DNA from: Sesamum alatum
Taxonomy: Eukaryota > Streptophyta > Magnoliopsida > Lamiales > Pedaliaceae
NCBI GenBank assembly: GCA_034509735.1
Contig: JACGWO010000003.1
Span: 9,982,001-10,046,000 of the forward strand
Direction: 5' to 3'
Length of the DNA: 64,000 nt
Part shown: positions 46,103-57,904 of the stretch, one piece after another
How the letters are laid out: every line of letters starts with the position of its first letter
Numbering within the stretch: position 1 is the stretch's first letter
Program-made: the position numbers and the translations under genes
Notes under the pieces: generated by a model
Databases searched by the model: none
Told to the model about the DNA's origin: nothing
The model's input: only the letters and a program-made list of their open reading frames with translations

Positions 46103-48205
46103 TGAAGGACAAGCGAATCCGCCCGGGAGCGCGAGCGGAAGCGAGAAAGCGTGGAAAGTGCGTAAATTTAAATCAAATTCAAAATACGCGAATCCCAAGG
46201 GGTGTACCCTTGGGTGCTCAACCGGGTGTTCGATGTAGGATGTGTAAATATTAAAACATATATTTAAACACATAGGGCATAGATATATAAATGAAATCAA
46301 TCAAAGCGTAATAAAGCGTTACCTTTGATTGTTTAGTGTATGCTCCCGGCTACTAGCATTATTCCTTCTCCGGAATGCTCACGAAATCCAAACGTATGGA
46401 TTCTCCAAAGGTGATCCACACCACACCGGAAGAAACACACGTTCTTCTTGCTAGAAAAGAACGGGTTTAAGAAGGAATCAGTTTAAGAGAAGAACACTAT
46501 GAATTAGTGTTCTCTTAAACTTACTTTGTTCTTCTTCTTGATTCAAAATCAAGTGAAGAACACAAGTGTAAGAGAGGGAGAGAGCACGAAAATTGAGAGA
46601 GAGGAGAGGATTTTTGTCTTCTCTTTTTCCTAGAAAAAGATGAATAATGAATCACTTATGCTTGGTGTTGTATATTCTCATATATATACATAATTAATGT
46701 GATTATTGGAATGTGTCTAGGTTCATCCAAGGATGTCTAGATTCATTCCAATCAATCACCATCAATTCTTCAATCAAGCCTACCAAATTTATGGTATGAT
46801 CAAATCATACCAAAAGGGAAGAGCTTGATTGGAGTTGATATGTCTCTTTCCAAAAGAGATAAGTCAACATACCACCTAGCATGAAACATGGCTGATTTTG
46901 CTTCCTCCAAGGGAGCATGTCGGCCATGTTTAATTAAGGGAAGAAGTCCAACTTCTTCCTATTCCAAAATAGGAATTATTTCTCCTCTCGGGTATAATTT
47001 AATGGACCGGGTTTTATCGTAATCCAATTACGACGAATCCAACATTAAATCCAATTAAATGTCCATTTAAATTATTCCCGTTGATCTTTTAATCCAATTA
47101 AAAGATCCAACGTCTCAACTTTCTATATTTAATCGAAAATCCAATTTACCGATTAAACGAAACCCCGATACAATATCGGCCCGTCCATCCAATGGACTTT
47201 CCCTTAAGTAATCCAATTACTTATTTTTATCCTTCGAGATTGACTTCAAGTCGATCTCTCAACCTCCTCGGTGATTTGTGTGTGACCCTTTAGGTTCACC
47301 CTCAGCTAGACTTGGGCCCGTGTCCCACAAGGGCCCGTTACCATGGGTGGCCTTCTAGCAACGGTCCATGGCACTAGAGACTAGGTGAATTGGCGTGAAC
47401 ATTTAGGCGCCGATTCCGTACGGGTACGATCCTTCCGTCTACCGTCTCCCGGCCTTAGTCTAGGGTATGGAATTGGGCGTCGGTTCCCATCCTTGACTAG
47501 GCATCTATGCTTAATACTCGAGACCACGTATGCTTCATTGCGTCGACACAGGAAACCATTCCCTGTTCGACCAACCACTGTGGCCACAGCTTCAAACAGC
47601 ATGCACGTGTCTCCGAGTGCATACGAGATACCTCTGTCACATACTGACAGTGGACAGATCCTCTTTCTTGGAATCCACCGTCCTCGCTACACATTCTGAC
47701 TGCACTGGACAAGGCTTATGATAATCATCTTACAGAATGATTACCTCTCGCCAGATCCAAGATACAGCCGTCCTGTGCACGCGACTGCCATGATCCCTCA
47801 AGTCTGAGGATTACTCCCGTACTATCGGAACCGGGGAAAACCGATCATACCGACCAAGCCTCCAAGGCTTCCATATGATGATCCCCGCGAGTCAGTCCAG
47901 TCGGCTCGACCCCAGTCGACCAACCCATCAAGATCGTGTAGGCGTCCCACGCCTGTCGCCGATGAAACATGACCACCATCCAATGCGTGGCCCAACTGCA
48001 CGAGTTGTTATCCATGGTCTGTGGGCTTTGTTGCGATATAAGTTAAACACCATTTTAACAAATGTAAGATGAGCGCAACAAAGAAGATACCATTCGTGAC
48101 GAATACTCATCTTATTCATCACATAATAATATTACATTTACATCAAGTTGTCAGATAGGTTACAAATCGCCAAACCTTTTGGCTTTCTGGTCACCTATTC
48201 TAACA
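46103..48205 (-). mobile_element. Solo copia LTR V (N family)
   Basis: TGAAGGACAAGCG to TATTCTAACA with a perfect GGGTG duplication (46098-46102, 48206-48210). It is close in sequence to the N2 and N1 LTRs but has about 60 bp less near 47968. The hairpin CCCAAGGG-GTGTA-CCCTTGGG is at 46194-46214 and CTGTGGCCACAG near 47578-47589. Confidence 0.93.
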
Positions 48206-48234
48206 GGGTGAGGCCGCATGCCTCTTTGTTTTAT

Positions 48235-48292
<58 letters not shown>

Positions 48293-49339
48293 AAACAATA
48301 AGGCTTGCTTTCTCCCTCCTTTTGTACTCCCCCCAACTTATGATTGGTGTTTCTTGTTTAAGTTGTAATAAGTATAGTTAGGAGTGGAGTTTTTATTTAT
48401 TTTTTGAAATAAATTGTAAGGCAACACCTTGGAGGTCCAAGAAGAGGGCCGTTGAGCGGAGCCCATAATGGAGAGTCCAAAAGAGCGAAGAGGTGTTACC
48501 AGGCCCCATTCAAATGATAATGGGTTATAGTTTTATAATAGTGTAGGCCACTCTAGACTGACCATCCACTGCGGGCTCAATGGATCACATAGGATTGGGT
48601 TTGTGATCATCTAAAAGGGGCATGCTAGGCTCGTTTTGCTTGTGATGTATGTTTTAATTCTTTGATGTAAGATGTCTTTGGAATACATTTGTTTATATTC
48701 ATTGAATAAAACTTAAGCATGCAAAATCTTAAAAGGATGAGGTCTCGGTCACAACAAAATTAACTATCACTTGGATGGTTCGAGTAAACATTAGGCCCAA
48801 TAATTGATTTAAAATCAAATGGTTTGATTTAATCCAAGCCTTCAATTCATAGAAATATAGTGAGGAAGCTACTTTCACCCACTCGTGGTCTCATGAGTCG
48901 TGGCAAGTTTGGAATGGAAGAAAGATGTTCTATTGCTATGAAGGAATATGTTGTTGTTTCCCTGTCTCACGAGTCGTGGGGGACAACAATTAAGATATGA
49001 TTTGGTTCATGCGGGTCTAACGTTGAGTAACATGATTCACTTGGAGTCCTCAAGATCATATAAAAAGGCGAGGCAAAATAACTTGGGGATCTCATTGGAT
49101 GAGAATGGTATAGGTTACCTCCCACAAAGCCTTTTTCCGTGTGAATCATAAAAGTAGGGCATTGAGAATTGCATTTGTGGACCCAAGCCCGATAGGAAAT
49201 GGTTTCCCGTAGGCCCATTTGAGATTATGGGCTTTCGCAGAAATAGTGGGAGGGGTTAATGACTAAAGACTAAGTCTTAACTTGAATATAACTTTACTAT
49301 AATCTACTTAATATTTTTCTGTTAACATTTTGAATATAG
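48206..49339 (+). other. Y leader, last part
   Basis: A (CT)26 run (48239-48290), then the same leader landmarks as M: the CCACTG hairpin (about 48563) and a palindrome pair (48888-48903 and 48963-48979). It is non-coding. The pyrimidine tract of other leaders (CTTTCTCC) is here expanded into the CT repeat. Confidence 0.75.
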
Positions 49340-49863
49340 ATATCTAAAAATTCACTAACGCCAATATTTGAGGCTAATAAATTTGATGGAAAAAACTAGA
49401 ACAACTGGCTGCTAAATCTTAAGATAGTCTTAGATTTCGAGAACCAAACTTACATTTTGGATAAGGATCTTTCCCAGACATTACCAGATGGGTCAACATC
49501 TCAAGGATGCTTGGCGTTCGAAAAGTTGCATGCTAACCATCGACAGGTTCCCTGTATCATATTGGCCTTGATGAGTAATGAGATCCAGTAGCAGTACGAT
49601 AGGTTGGATGTTGTTGGTTCAATTATGCTTCATTGGCAAGATATCTATACAGTCCCGGACCAACATGTTTGATATGTTGCAACAAAGGCATTTTTGGGAG
49701 CTAAGATGACAAAAAATTGGTCTGTACCAGAGCATGCAGTGATGATGCTATCCCTCATGAAGAAGCTTAAAGACCTCCGGGCTAATCTTGAAAAAGAGAC
49801 GTACATTCGCCGTGATCATTCAGTCTCTTCCTGACTCCTTCGACCCATTTATTGTCAACTATT
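49340..49863 (+). pseudogene. Y gag, decayed and truncated
   Basis: The start codon reads ATA (49340-49342) where relatives have ATG. The frame shows S-K-N-S-L, A-N-K-F-D-G and L-D-F-E-N-Q, with several stops (one right after N-K-F-D-G-K-N) and a frameshift near 49809. It ends around F-I-V-N-Y, where unrelated sequence and LTR Q follow, so the last part of gag and all of pol are missing. It is more diverged than M, Z or U gag, consistent with Y being the oldest host element. Confidence 0.78.
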
Positions 49864-49984
49864 AATCTAACTATGTTCCTCCATTTCTCCAAAAATACCA
49901 AAACCCAAAGACCAAAATTCCCTTTTATAATATTGAATATGGGGAATAGAGAAGAGTCGAAAGTGGTGATTGTTCAAAGCTAAA

Positions 49985-51658
49985 GGCACATGAACTTTCC
50001 CCTTTAGTGGGTTCTTGACAAGGAGTTTTAAAATTCACTAAACTAACTCGCGAGAGTTGCCATATGGAAGCTCTATGTGGCGTGATTGGTATGACTAGAA
50101 TTACTAAGTTGTGACACTACACTAAGAAGTCCTCAAACTTGAGGTTACATAGTAACCTTGTACATAGGAAGACTATGACTTGCCTATGACTTGATCATCC
50201 CCAAAATAGTCTAACATTTCCTCTTAGATTAATATACAGTCATGTTTCGACATAGCCGAAGTATGCATGAAAGTTGGTAAGTTTCAAGATAGGATATGTT
50301 ACTTATCATGAGATGGTAACCAATCTCGTAAGCTCTCTTTAATATGCGTGAAGCCCAGGGGCGTGGTAGTTGATTGAATAGGAAAATGGATTTTCCTATG
50401 TCGATAACGTCGGAAGCATAACTAAGAAATTGATACATTGACATTAAAGTCGAAGATGTGAATAGGTAATGAATTCCATACCCAAGACCTTGATAGGGAG
50501 ATTAGCCATAGAAGGACCTATCTACATGTTGTGCATAGCTTATAGGTCCATGTTAAATTCACCTAACACTAGTACCATAGATCATTGCTAAATGACCACC
50601 TATGTGCAATGGCCACCCTCTGATTAAGGGGTTAATTGAGGGTGATTAAATTAAGATAGGATCTAATTTAATATCGAACGAACCAGTTGAAGGTGAACCG
50701 AAAGGGCCATACACAAATCCCTAATGAGATTGTGGAATTATCAGTTAATTAATCATGAAGAAGATGATTAATTTAAAGACTTAAATTAATCCATATGGTC
50801 AAATAATTAGATGATTTATATGGACCTATTTTATAGGAATCCCAAGAGACCAATCAGTTAGCTATTACTTGGGCTTTAACTTTGGCCAAGAATAAATAAG
50901 ACATTAATGTTTTAGACCTAGGGATCAATTAAACCTAGGCCCAAGATTAATGAGACATCAATATTTTTAACCTAGACCACTTAGAAGCCCACAAACTTGG
51001 AGACCCTTTAAAAGGGGAAGGGATGGCCGAAAACACATATAGTACACACGCACAAACCTAAAGGTGCAATTTTCGGCCCCTTGTTTTAGTGCCTCTTGAA
51101 TTGTTCAAACTCACAGACACTCTCCAAAACTATAAACTACTTCTTCCAAACCCTAATAGTAGATCTAGATCCAACCCTTCTTCAATTCTAGCAAATTGAT
51201 TAACGGGGTCTTGCCTTGGTGGTGTGGATTACCATTAGAGGAAGACACGAGGACTTATAAGCATGGAATGTGGGCGAATGCATGATTGGAGCAATGAGTG
51301 ATGCATAGGGTTCTTGGACGTGGTTGTGAATACATGAGGATTTCTCGGACAGGTTGTGTGCATTTGAGGCGCTCATGCAGTCGTGAACCAGTCCTCTTAG
51401 TGGAGCTATCCATTCGTGTGCAGTAGAGACCATCGACTAGGGTTTCTTTGTGAAGAAATCCTCCACCCTTGCCTTGATCGCGATTAAGGTTTGTCCTTGA
51501 GGTAGCGGAGTGCACCAAAAGGTAATCTCGTAAACCATCCAATAGATTTCTCTAAGCACATGAGATCCACGTCGTAAATGGTCACGAGATTCAGGATTAG
51601 ATCCCAAAATTATAATTTCTGATACATTTTATTTTATTTTCCCGCCGCGTTCTGTTCA
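49985..51658 (+). repeat. Divergent copia-type LTR fragment Q
   Basis: It aligns in pieces with the other U3 regions: TTAGTGGGTT near 50019, CATATGGAAGC near 50059, and a decayed block around AGTACCATAGATCATTGCTA (about 50570). The promoter-like CCTTTAAAAGGGG lies near 51005. It probably ends near TTCTGTTCA (51658); no clear PBS follows. The left end is missing, and the boundary given is approximate. 49864-49984 is unassigned. Confidence 0.55.
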
Positions 51659-51699
51659 TCTCAGGGCAATATGAAACTTTCGAAGAGAAGGGAGGACCT

Positions 51700-52080
51700 A
51701 TTATATTATCATGAACAACGGGGTTAAGTTATTGATTGATGATAATGACATAAAAATGCAAGGCTTAGAACATGTGGGGAGGGGGTGTGGTTGAAATGCA
51801 ATTGTTTGTTGAGCTTGAGAACCTAGTTTAATTAGAGATTTGGAATGAGGTTGTCCAATCTAAAACACCAACGGAGGTGAGGGAACAAGTGATGATTGAT
51901 GACGAGAAGGGGATTCCTATAGATGAAGGTGGAGATAATTATGAAGAATCTAATTCTTTGTTCGCTAGTGATCATGACATGGTAGATGAGATTATCGATA
52001 ATAATGTTATGTTTGAGAAATATGCAGACAGTTATGCACGTATTGCCATGATACCATTTCTTACATTTATGCCATTATAA
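51700..52080 (+). pseudogene. Possible Mutator-like (MULE) transposase N-terminal fragment
   Basis: With one frameshift near 51790 the plus strand reads D-N-D-I-K-M, then L-F-V-E-L-E-N, then an acidic stretch (51877-52080) rich in D and E ending near F-E-K-Y. MULE transposases often start with a D-x-D-V-x-M ... Y-V-E motif followed by an acidic linker with F-x-x-Y. The similarity is weak. It stops at 52080, with AT-rich sequence to the U insertion. It could instead be an unrelated decayed protein. Confidence 0.3.
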
Positions 52081-52222
52081 CTTGGATTTGATTGTCAAAT
52101 TCCAGTAACCAACGTTCAATCATCAAATACCTACAAATTGTACATTAAGCTTTCTACATTTAACAATCAAAATAACAACTACAAATTATAATTCAGAAAC
52201 AAACCAAACATAAAGTTCATTC

Positions 52223-54201
52223 TGAAAGGAATTGTGGATCGTCTCGGGAAAAGCGCGAATGCGGAAGCGCGGTATAATTAAAAATTAAAACGGAATTTAA
52301 ACATGCTTTTAAATTAAAACACGTTTCAAAGGGTGTGCCTTTAAAATTTCCCGGGTGTTCGGTGTATCTCATGAATAAATCACATATAACATATCATGGA
52401 GGCCATAGGGTTGAAAATAAAAGAGGACGAAAATCTAAAACGAGACCTACCCGTTGTCGTTTTCGTCTTCAACGGCTACACGCGTTGTTCCCCGTTTTGC
52501 ACCAAGATCTCGTTCTTGAGACCCTCCAAATCGTGACACACGATCCACCCACGTATCTTGCACGTCATGCTAGCAACGAACAAGTGTATAATATTTGGAG
52601 TGGATGAATCAATAACACATTATGAATTAATGGTATTGATTCATCAAAGTTCTAATGTTCCAAGAACAAGAGAACTAGTGGAATGTGTTTCTTGGAGAGA
52701 AAGAGGCGGACGAGTAATGAGAGGGAGAGATCCGAGTGTGTGTGTGTTGTTTGTGTGTGTTGGAGATTCATCATCCTTCAACTTATAGGATGCTAGGGGT
52801 TTATATAGAAGAGGAGTCTAATCCTCTTTAAACTCCTCTTTCAAGAACTCTATTTTGACTAGGATTTTGACCTAGTCAAAGTCCTAGTCAAAGTAGTGTT
52901 TTGACCTAGTCAAAACAATCCTAGCCATCCATCTCTCCCATTCATCTCACCGTTGATTTAATTTAATTTAATGGAATATTAAAAACCTATTTAAATATTT
53001 CCAAGAGGCTAAAATAAATATAAATATTATTTAAGCCCATTAAATAAATCCCTTTGATAAATCTAATTTATCAATTTAATTCCTTATATCTAATAGAAGG
53101 AATTATTTCTCCAAGAAAAATAAAGGACCCGATTAAATCCAATTTAATCATTCCTTCACTCCAATATTTAATTCCTAATTAAATATCTAAATGTGTGTGG
53201 ATAGTGTGTGACTCTTTAGGTTCACCTTTCAGCTAGACTTGGTCGGATTCCTAGAATCCTTCCGTTACCATGGGTGGCCATCTAGCAACGGTCCATGGCA
53301 CTAGAGACTAGGTGAAATATTCAGGGATGAACATTTAGGCTCTAACAGTACACTTGTCCTTCTGTCTTCGGTCTCATCACTTAGAGTCTAGGGCACGGAA
53401 AATGCAGGTACCCATTTTGGACCTAAGTGTCGGTCTGTCCTCACTAAACGCCGCAAGGGAATCCTTCCCTTCTGTTCAGTCACTGTGGCCACAGTTTTAG
53501 GGACAAGACCTAGAGTATACATGAGACTCAACTACCAAAACCTATTGACAGGAGACAGATCCTTTCTTGGAAACTACTGTCACTTTGCACACCAGAACTT
53601 CACTAGACATGGCTTATGACTACCAAAGAGAATTCTGGCAATCTCTCACCATATCTAAGATACAGCCCTGATGTACAGGTAAACTCAGCAATTCCTCAAG
53701 TCAAAGGACTTGACCTGTACCGTTGGAACCGGGAATACACGTCATACCTTGCTGACCATACTCAAGGTCCTCCGTAAGACGGTTCCCGCGAGTCACCTCA
53801 GTCAGCTGCGTCCTAGCATGCTAACCCACTAACACTGCTTAGACGACCCTCGTCACCCGTTGATGAAACACGACAGCAGGTGCTTAGTGCAAGTCTCAAA
53901 TGGAATCCCGGTACCCATTTTCGGGATTCCTTGACTTGGAGATTTCCGGACTGATTCGGGAAGACTGATTCCATGGACCTACCTCCAAGCGTAGTCCCAG
54001 TCCCCGAAATTGATTCTCAGTCCGTGGGCTTTGTTTGCGTAGTGAACAGATATGGAAAACAAATATAAGTGAACACAAACAAAGTGATGCCAAATGAAAT
54101 TCACTTCTTTATTCATTAATGATTTATCAAACACCTGAATTGTCTAGACATAGGTTACATATTCCTGCCAAAATTGGCTTACATGGTCACCTATTCTAAC
54201 A
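52223..54201 (-). repeat. 3' LTR of U
   Basis: TGAAAGGAATTGTGGATCG to CACCTATTCTAACA. A TATA box (TATATAAA in element sense) lies near 52800-52807. GT repeats lie near 52736-52760. CTGTGGCCACAG is at about 53484-53495. Confidence 0.92.
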
Positions 54202-54216
54202 ATCTCCCACTTGTCC
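54202..54216 (-). other. U polypurine tract
   Basis: ATCTCCCACTTGTCC on the plus strand, GGACAAGTGGGAGAT in element sense, abutting the LTR. Confidence 0.82.
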
Positions 54217-54217
54217 T

Positions 54218-56552
54218 TTAAAGCCAATCACCCATATGCCTAATCCCCATCTTCTCAAGATGTTGCGTATGAGCACTCTGCGACATAGGCTTTGTCAGCG
54301 GGTCTGCTGTGTTGTCTGCTGAGTTGACTCGGTCCATCCGAACGTCACCTCTTCCTACCATTTCTCTAAGAAGATGGTAGCGTCTAAGAATGTGTTTGGA
54401 ACGGTGATGAGATCTCGGTTCCTTTGCTTGCGCTATTGCACCGTTGTTATCACAGAAGATGACAACAGGCTCGGCGATGCTAGGCACCACACTCAACTCT
54501 TGGATGTAGTTTCTCATCCAAAACCCCTTCCTTAGCAGCTTCTGAAGCTGCTATGTATTCAGCCTCAGTGGTGGAGTCAGCAGTGGTTGCTTGCTTGGAA
54601 CTTTTCCAAGCCACTACTCCCCCGTTGAGTTTGAATACATACCCCGATTGAGACTTGGCATCATCGTCATCAGACTGGAAGCTAGCGTCGCTAAAGCCTT
54701 CCAGAATTAGTTCTCCATTGCCATAGACCAAGAACATTTCCTTAGTCCTCCTAAGGTACTTAAGGATGCCCTTAACGGCATTCCAATGTGCCTCTCCTGC
54801 ACAGGACTGATATCTGCTTGTCACGCTCAAAGCGTATGCAATGTCAGGCCTGGTGCAATGGACCGCATATTGGATGCTACCTACGGCAGAAGCATAGGGG
54901 ATGACTTTCATCTTTTCAAGTTCCTCATCAGTCTGCGGGGACTGCTTCTTGGACAACTTGATCCCATGCCTCATTGGAAGGAATCCTCGTTTGGAGTTGT
55001 CCATTCGATATCTCTTTAGGACTTTCTCCATATACGAGTTTTGGGTGAGCCCTAACATCCTTTTAGATCTGTCCCTGACAATCTGGATGCCTAGGATGTA
55101 GGAGGCTTCACCCAAGTCCTTCATGGAAAACTTGGTTGACAACCATGCTTTTGTGTTTCCTAACATTCTGACGTCATTACCAATGAGCAGAATGTCATCC
55201 ACGTAAAGCACTAGGAACACTATAGAGCTCCCACTGACCTTCTTGTATACACAAGGGTCGGATTCGTTTTTGATGAAGTCATATCCCCGTATTACTTCAT
55301 CAAATCGAATGTTCCAACTTCGGGATGCTTGTTTGAGGCCATAGATGGACTTCTGGAGACGACAGACCTTCTGTTCTTCTCCAGTGACCGTGAACCCTCC
55401 GGCTGATCCATATAGATCTCTTCTTTTCAATGAAAACCGTTGAGGAAGGCCGTTTTCACGTCCCATCTGCCATATTTCATAGTCATACCATGCTGCTATG
55501 GCAAGCAGGATCCGAATGGACTTAGCCATGGCTACTGGCGAGTAGGTATCCTCAAAATCGACCCCGGGTCGTTGAGTGTATCCCTTAGCTACAAGCCTAG
55601 CATGTTGGACTTCTCTAGGTTGGTCAGCCCTCCGTGCGTTAATCCTAAATCCTCTTGGTGAGGTTTCCGCGGCTATTTCTGATGGCTGAGTTCCATCACT
55701 TGATTCCTCAAGGATCAGCTCATCAGGTTGGATATCCTCCGGGAAGCCTTGCTCCAAGAATACTGCATTCCTTGAAACAAATACCTTTTGTTCCAAAGGG
55801 TCATAAAAGTAATAACCCGCAGTTTCTTTAGGGTACCCAACGAACCTGCATAGGCTAGACCTGGATTCTAGCTTATCTCCCACTAACCTCTTGACGTATG
55901 CGGGGCTACCCCACACTTTCAAGTAATTGTAGGACGCAGGCTTGCCGTGCCATATCTCATATGGCGTTTGGGTCAATGCATTGGTAGGCGCCAAATTCAA
56001 CAACTTGGCTGTCGTTTCTAATGCATAACCCCAAAACGATAAGGGCAATTTGGTAAAACTCGTCATGGACCGAACCATGTCCAACAGGGTTCGGTTCCTC
56101 CTCTCAGAGACGCCATTTAACTGTGGTGTTCCGGGAGGTGTCCATTCCGATATTATACCATTTTCTTTTAGATAATCTAGGAATTCGGCACTAAGGTATT
56201 CACCGCCTCGGTCTGACCGTAGGACTTTAATTTTGCAGTTGGTCTGGTTCTCCACTTCAAGCCTGAATTCTTTAAACCTCTCAAGAGCTTCAGACTTGTA
56301 CCTCATTAGGTAAACATAACCGTACCATGAATGATCATCGGTGAAGGTTATGAAGTAGGAGAACCCACCTCGAGCCTGCGTCCTTAATGGTCCACATACG
56401 TCTGTATGGACCAAGTTCAACAGACCCGTGGCAAGCCTGCTTTGACCTACAAAGGGCTTCTTGGTCATTTTCCCTTTTAGACAAGATTCACAAGTTGGTA
56501 GATCGCTCAAGTCCCCAACCTCTAGGTTCTTTGAGTCTACCAACCTTTTCAT
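54218..56552 (-). pseudogene. U pol: integrase, RT, RNase H
   Basis: One 690-codon frame (54480-56552) plus the shifted RNase H end (54218-54517). Integrase: C-E-S-C near residue 22, catalytic Asp51 (H-T-D), Asp114 (S-D-R-G-G-E) and Glu150 (S-E-R-R-N-R-T), a D-D-35-E spacing. Near residue 318 about 380 bp present in M is missing, in frame, at a GCTAGGC microhomology, removing the RT N-terminus. Residues 364-385 are frame-scrambled and then restored, replacing RT motif A (D-V-K-T-A-F-L in M). Y-V-D-D is intact at 450-453, and RNase H F-S-D-A-S and T-E-A-E-Y are present. A frameshift near 54510 moves D-N-N-G-A-I into another frame. Integrase looks sound in sequence; RT cannot be functional. Confidence 0.9.
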
Positions 56553-57904
56553 CCTATCTTGGGATATGTGACCTAGCCTAGCGTGCCACAGACGTGCGTT
56601 CCGTTATTATCTAATTTCCGTTTGTGTTGAGCGTTAAGAACGAAATTCGTTTGTTGCAAGATATAGAGCCCGTTGTGCAATGTACCAAGTAGATGAGCAA
56701 TTCCACACCTCATCAAATAAAAGCAATTTTTATTGATTCTGAACTCATAACCACTATTGTCCAACAATGGAATGGAAATGATGTTCTTATCATACTAGGT
56801 ACAAAATAAACCTGCTCTAATTCTATGCTAATGGTATCACTAATCAATAAAGTGGCGGATCCTACTGCTTCTGCCGAGATGGCCTTGCCATTTCCAAGCT
56901 TCAGGATCATGTCCCCGCTACTTAGTTTTCTGCTTCTTTTCAGCACCTGCAAATCATTGCAAATGTGAGCTCCACAGCCGGTATCCAATACCCAAGAGGC
57001 AGAATTAGTGACCATATTAACCTCAATCACATATATATACCTTGGTTTGAGAAGAGTTTGGGGCACTCTCTCTTCCAATGCCCTTTCTCACGGCAGTTGA
57101 TACATATGTCATATGCCTTTGACTGTTGCTTGGAGAAAACCTTTCCCTTTCCTTTGCCTTTCCCCTCTTTGGCAATGGGAACACTCTGAGTGTTCGTAGC
57201 TGCTATGACGGCTTTTCCCTTCCCTTCTTCTTTTTCCAACGTCCGGCACCCTTGCCTTTTCGTCTTGGAAGTTGAAGCACCTCCAAACAATACCGAAGGC
57301 GTGGACTTCTTAGTCGTTGCCTCGTATTGCACCAACATATTGATTAACTCATGAATGCCCTTCTCAAGTGCATTCATGTTATAGTTGACAATAAATTGGT
57401 CGAAGGAGGGTGGGAGTGACTGAAAGGATCACATCTATGTACGTTTCGTTGTCGAGACCTGCCTTTAGGTCCTCGAGCTTTTCCACTAGGGTAAGCATTT
57501 TAACCCCATGCTCTTGTACAGAGGATCCTTCTATCATTTTAGTTCCAAAGAACGCCTTGGTCGCGACATACCTAGTATGCCGGTCCGGGACTGCATAGCA
57601 ATCCTTAAGGCGAGCCATAATGGAAGGGACATCGTCTAGCCTTTCATATTGCTTCTGAATCTCATTGGTCATTCGAAGCAAGTATGACGCTACGGACCTT
57701 CCGGTTATCCTTATGCCAAGTCTCGAACGTCTCACGTTCTTCTGGCGTGGATCCTTCCGGTAAGGTCCTAGGGAGAGGCTCGTCCATGACGTAGCCTTGG
57801 TTCTCGTAATCTAGGACTATCCTGAGATTGCGCAACCAGTCGTTGTAATTTGTTCCATTGAATTTGTTTGTCTCAAGAATGGTTGATAGTGGGTTCTTAG
57901 ACAT
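56553..57904 (-). pseudogene. U gag and protease, frameshifted
   Basis: The gag ATG is at 57902-57904 (M-S-K-N-P-L-S-T, as M). The frame breaks near 57665 and 57400. The zinc knuckle C-I-N-C-R-E-K-G-H-W-K-R-E-C lies near 57062-57103. Protease keeps W-V-L-D-T-G-C-G-A-H (about 56985-57015). A break near 56800 follows, then the pre-integrase region to about 56577, where a frameshift removes the start of the integrase zinc region. Copia gag/protease; only a handful of indels separate it from an open frame. Confidence 0.85.

Noticed and set aside
48239..48290. CT run as a promoter element of a host gene
   Set aside because: It is a simple (CT)26 repeat in the Y leader, where other leaders have a short pyrimidine tract; no host gene follows.
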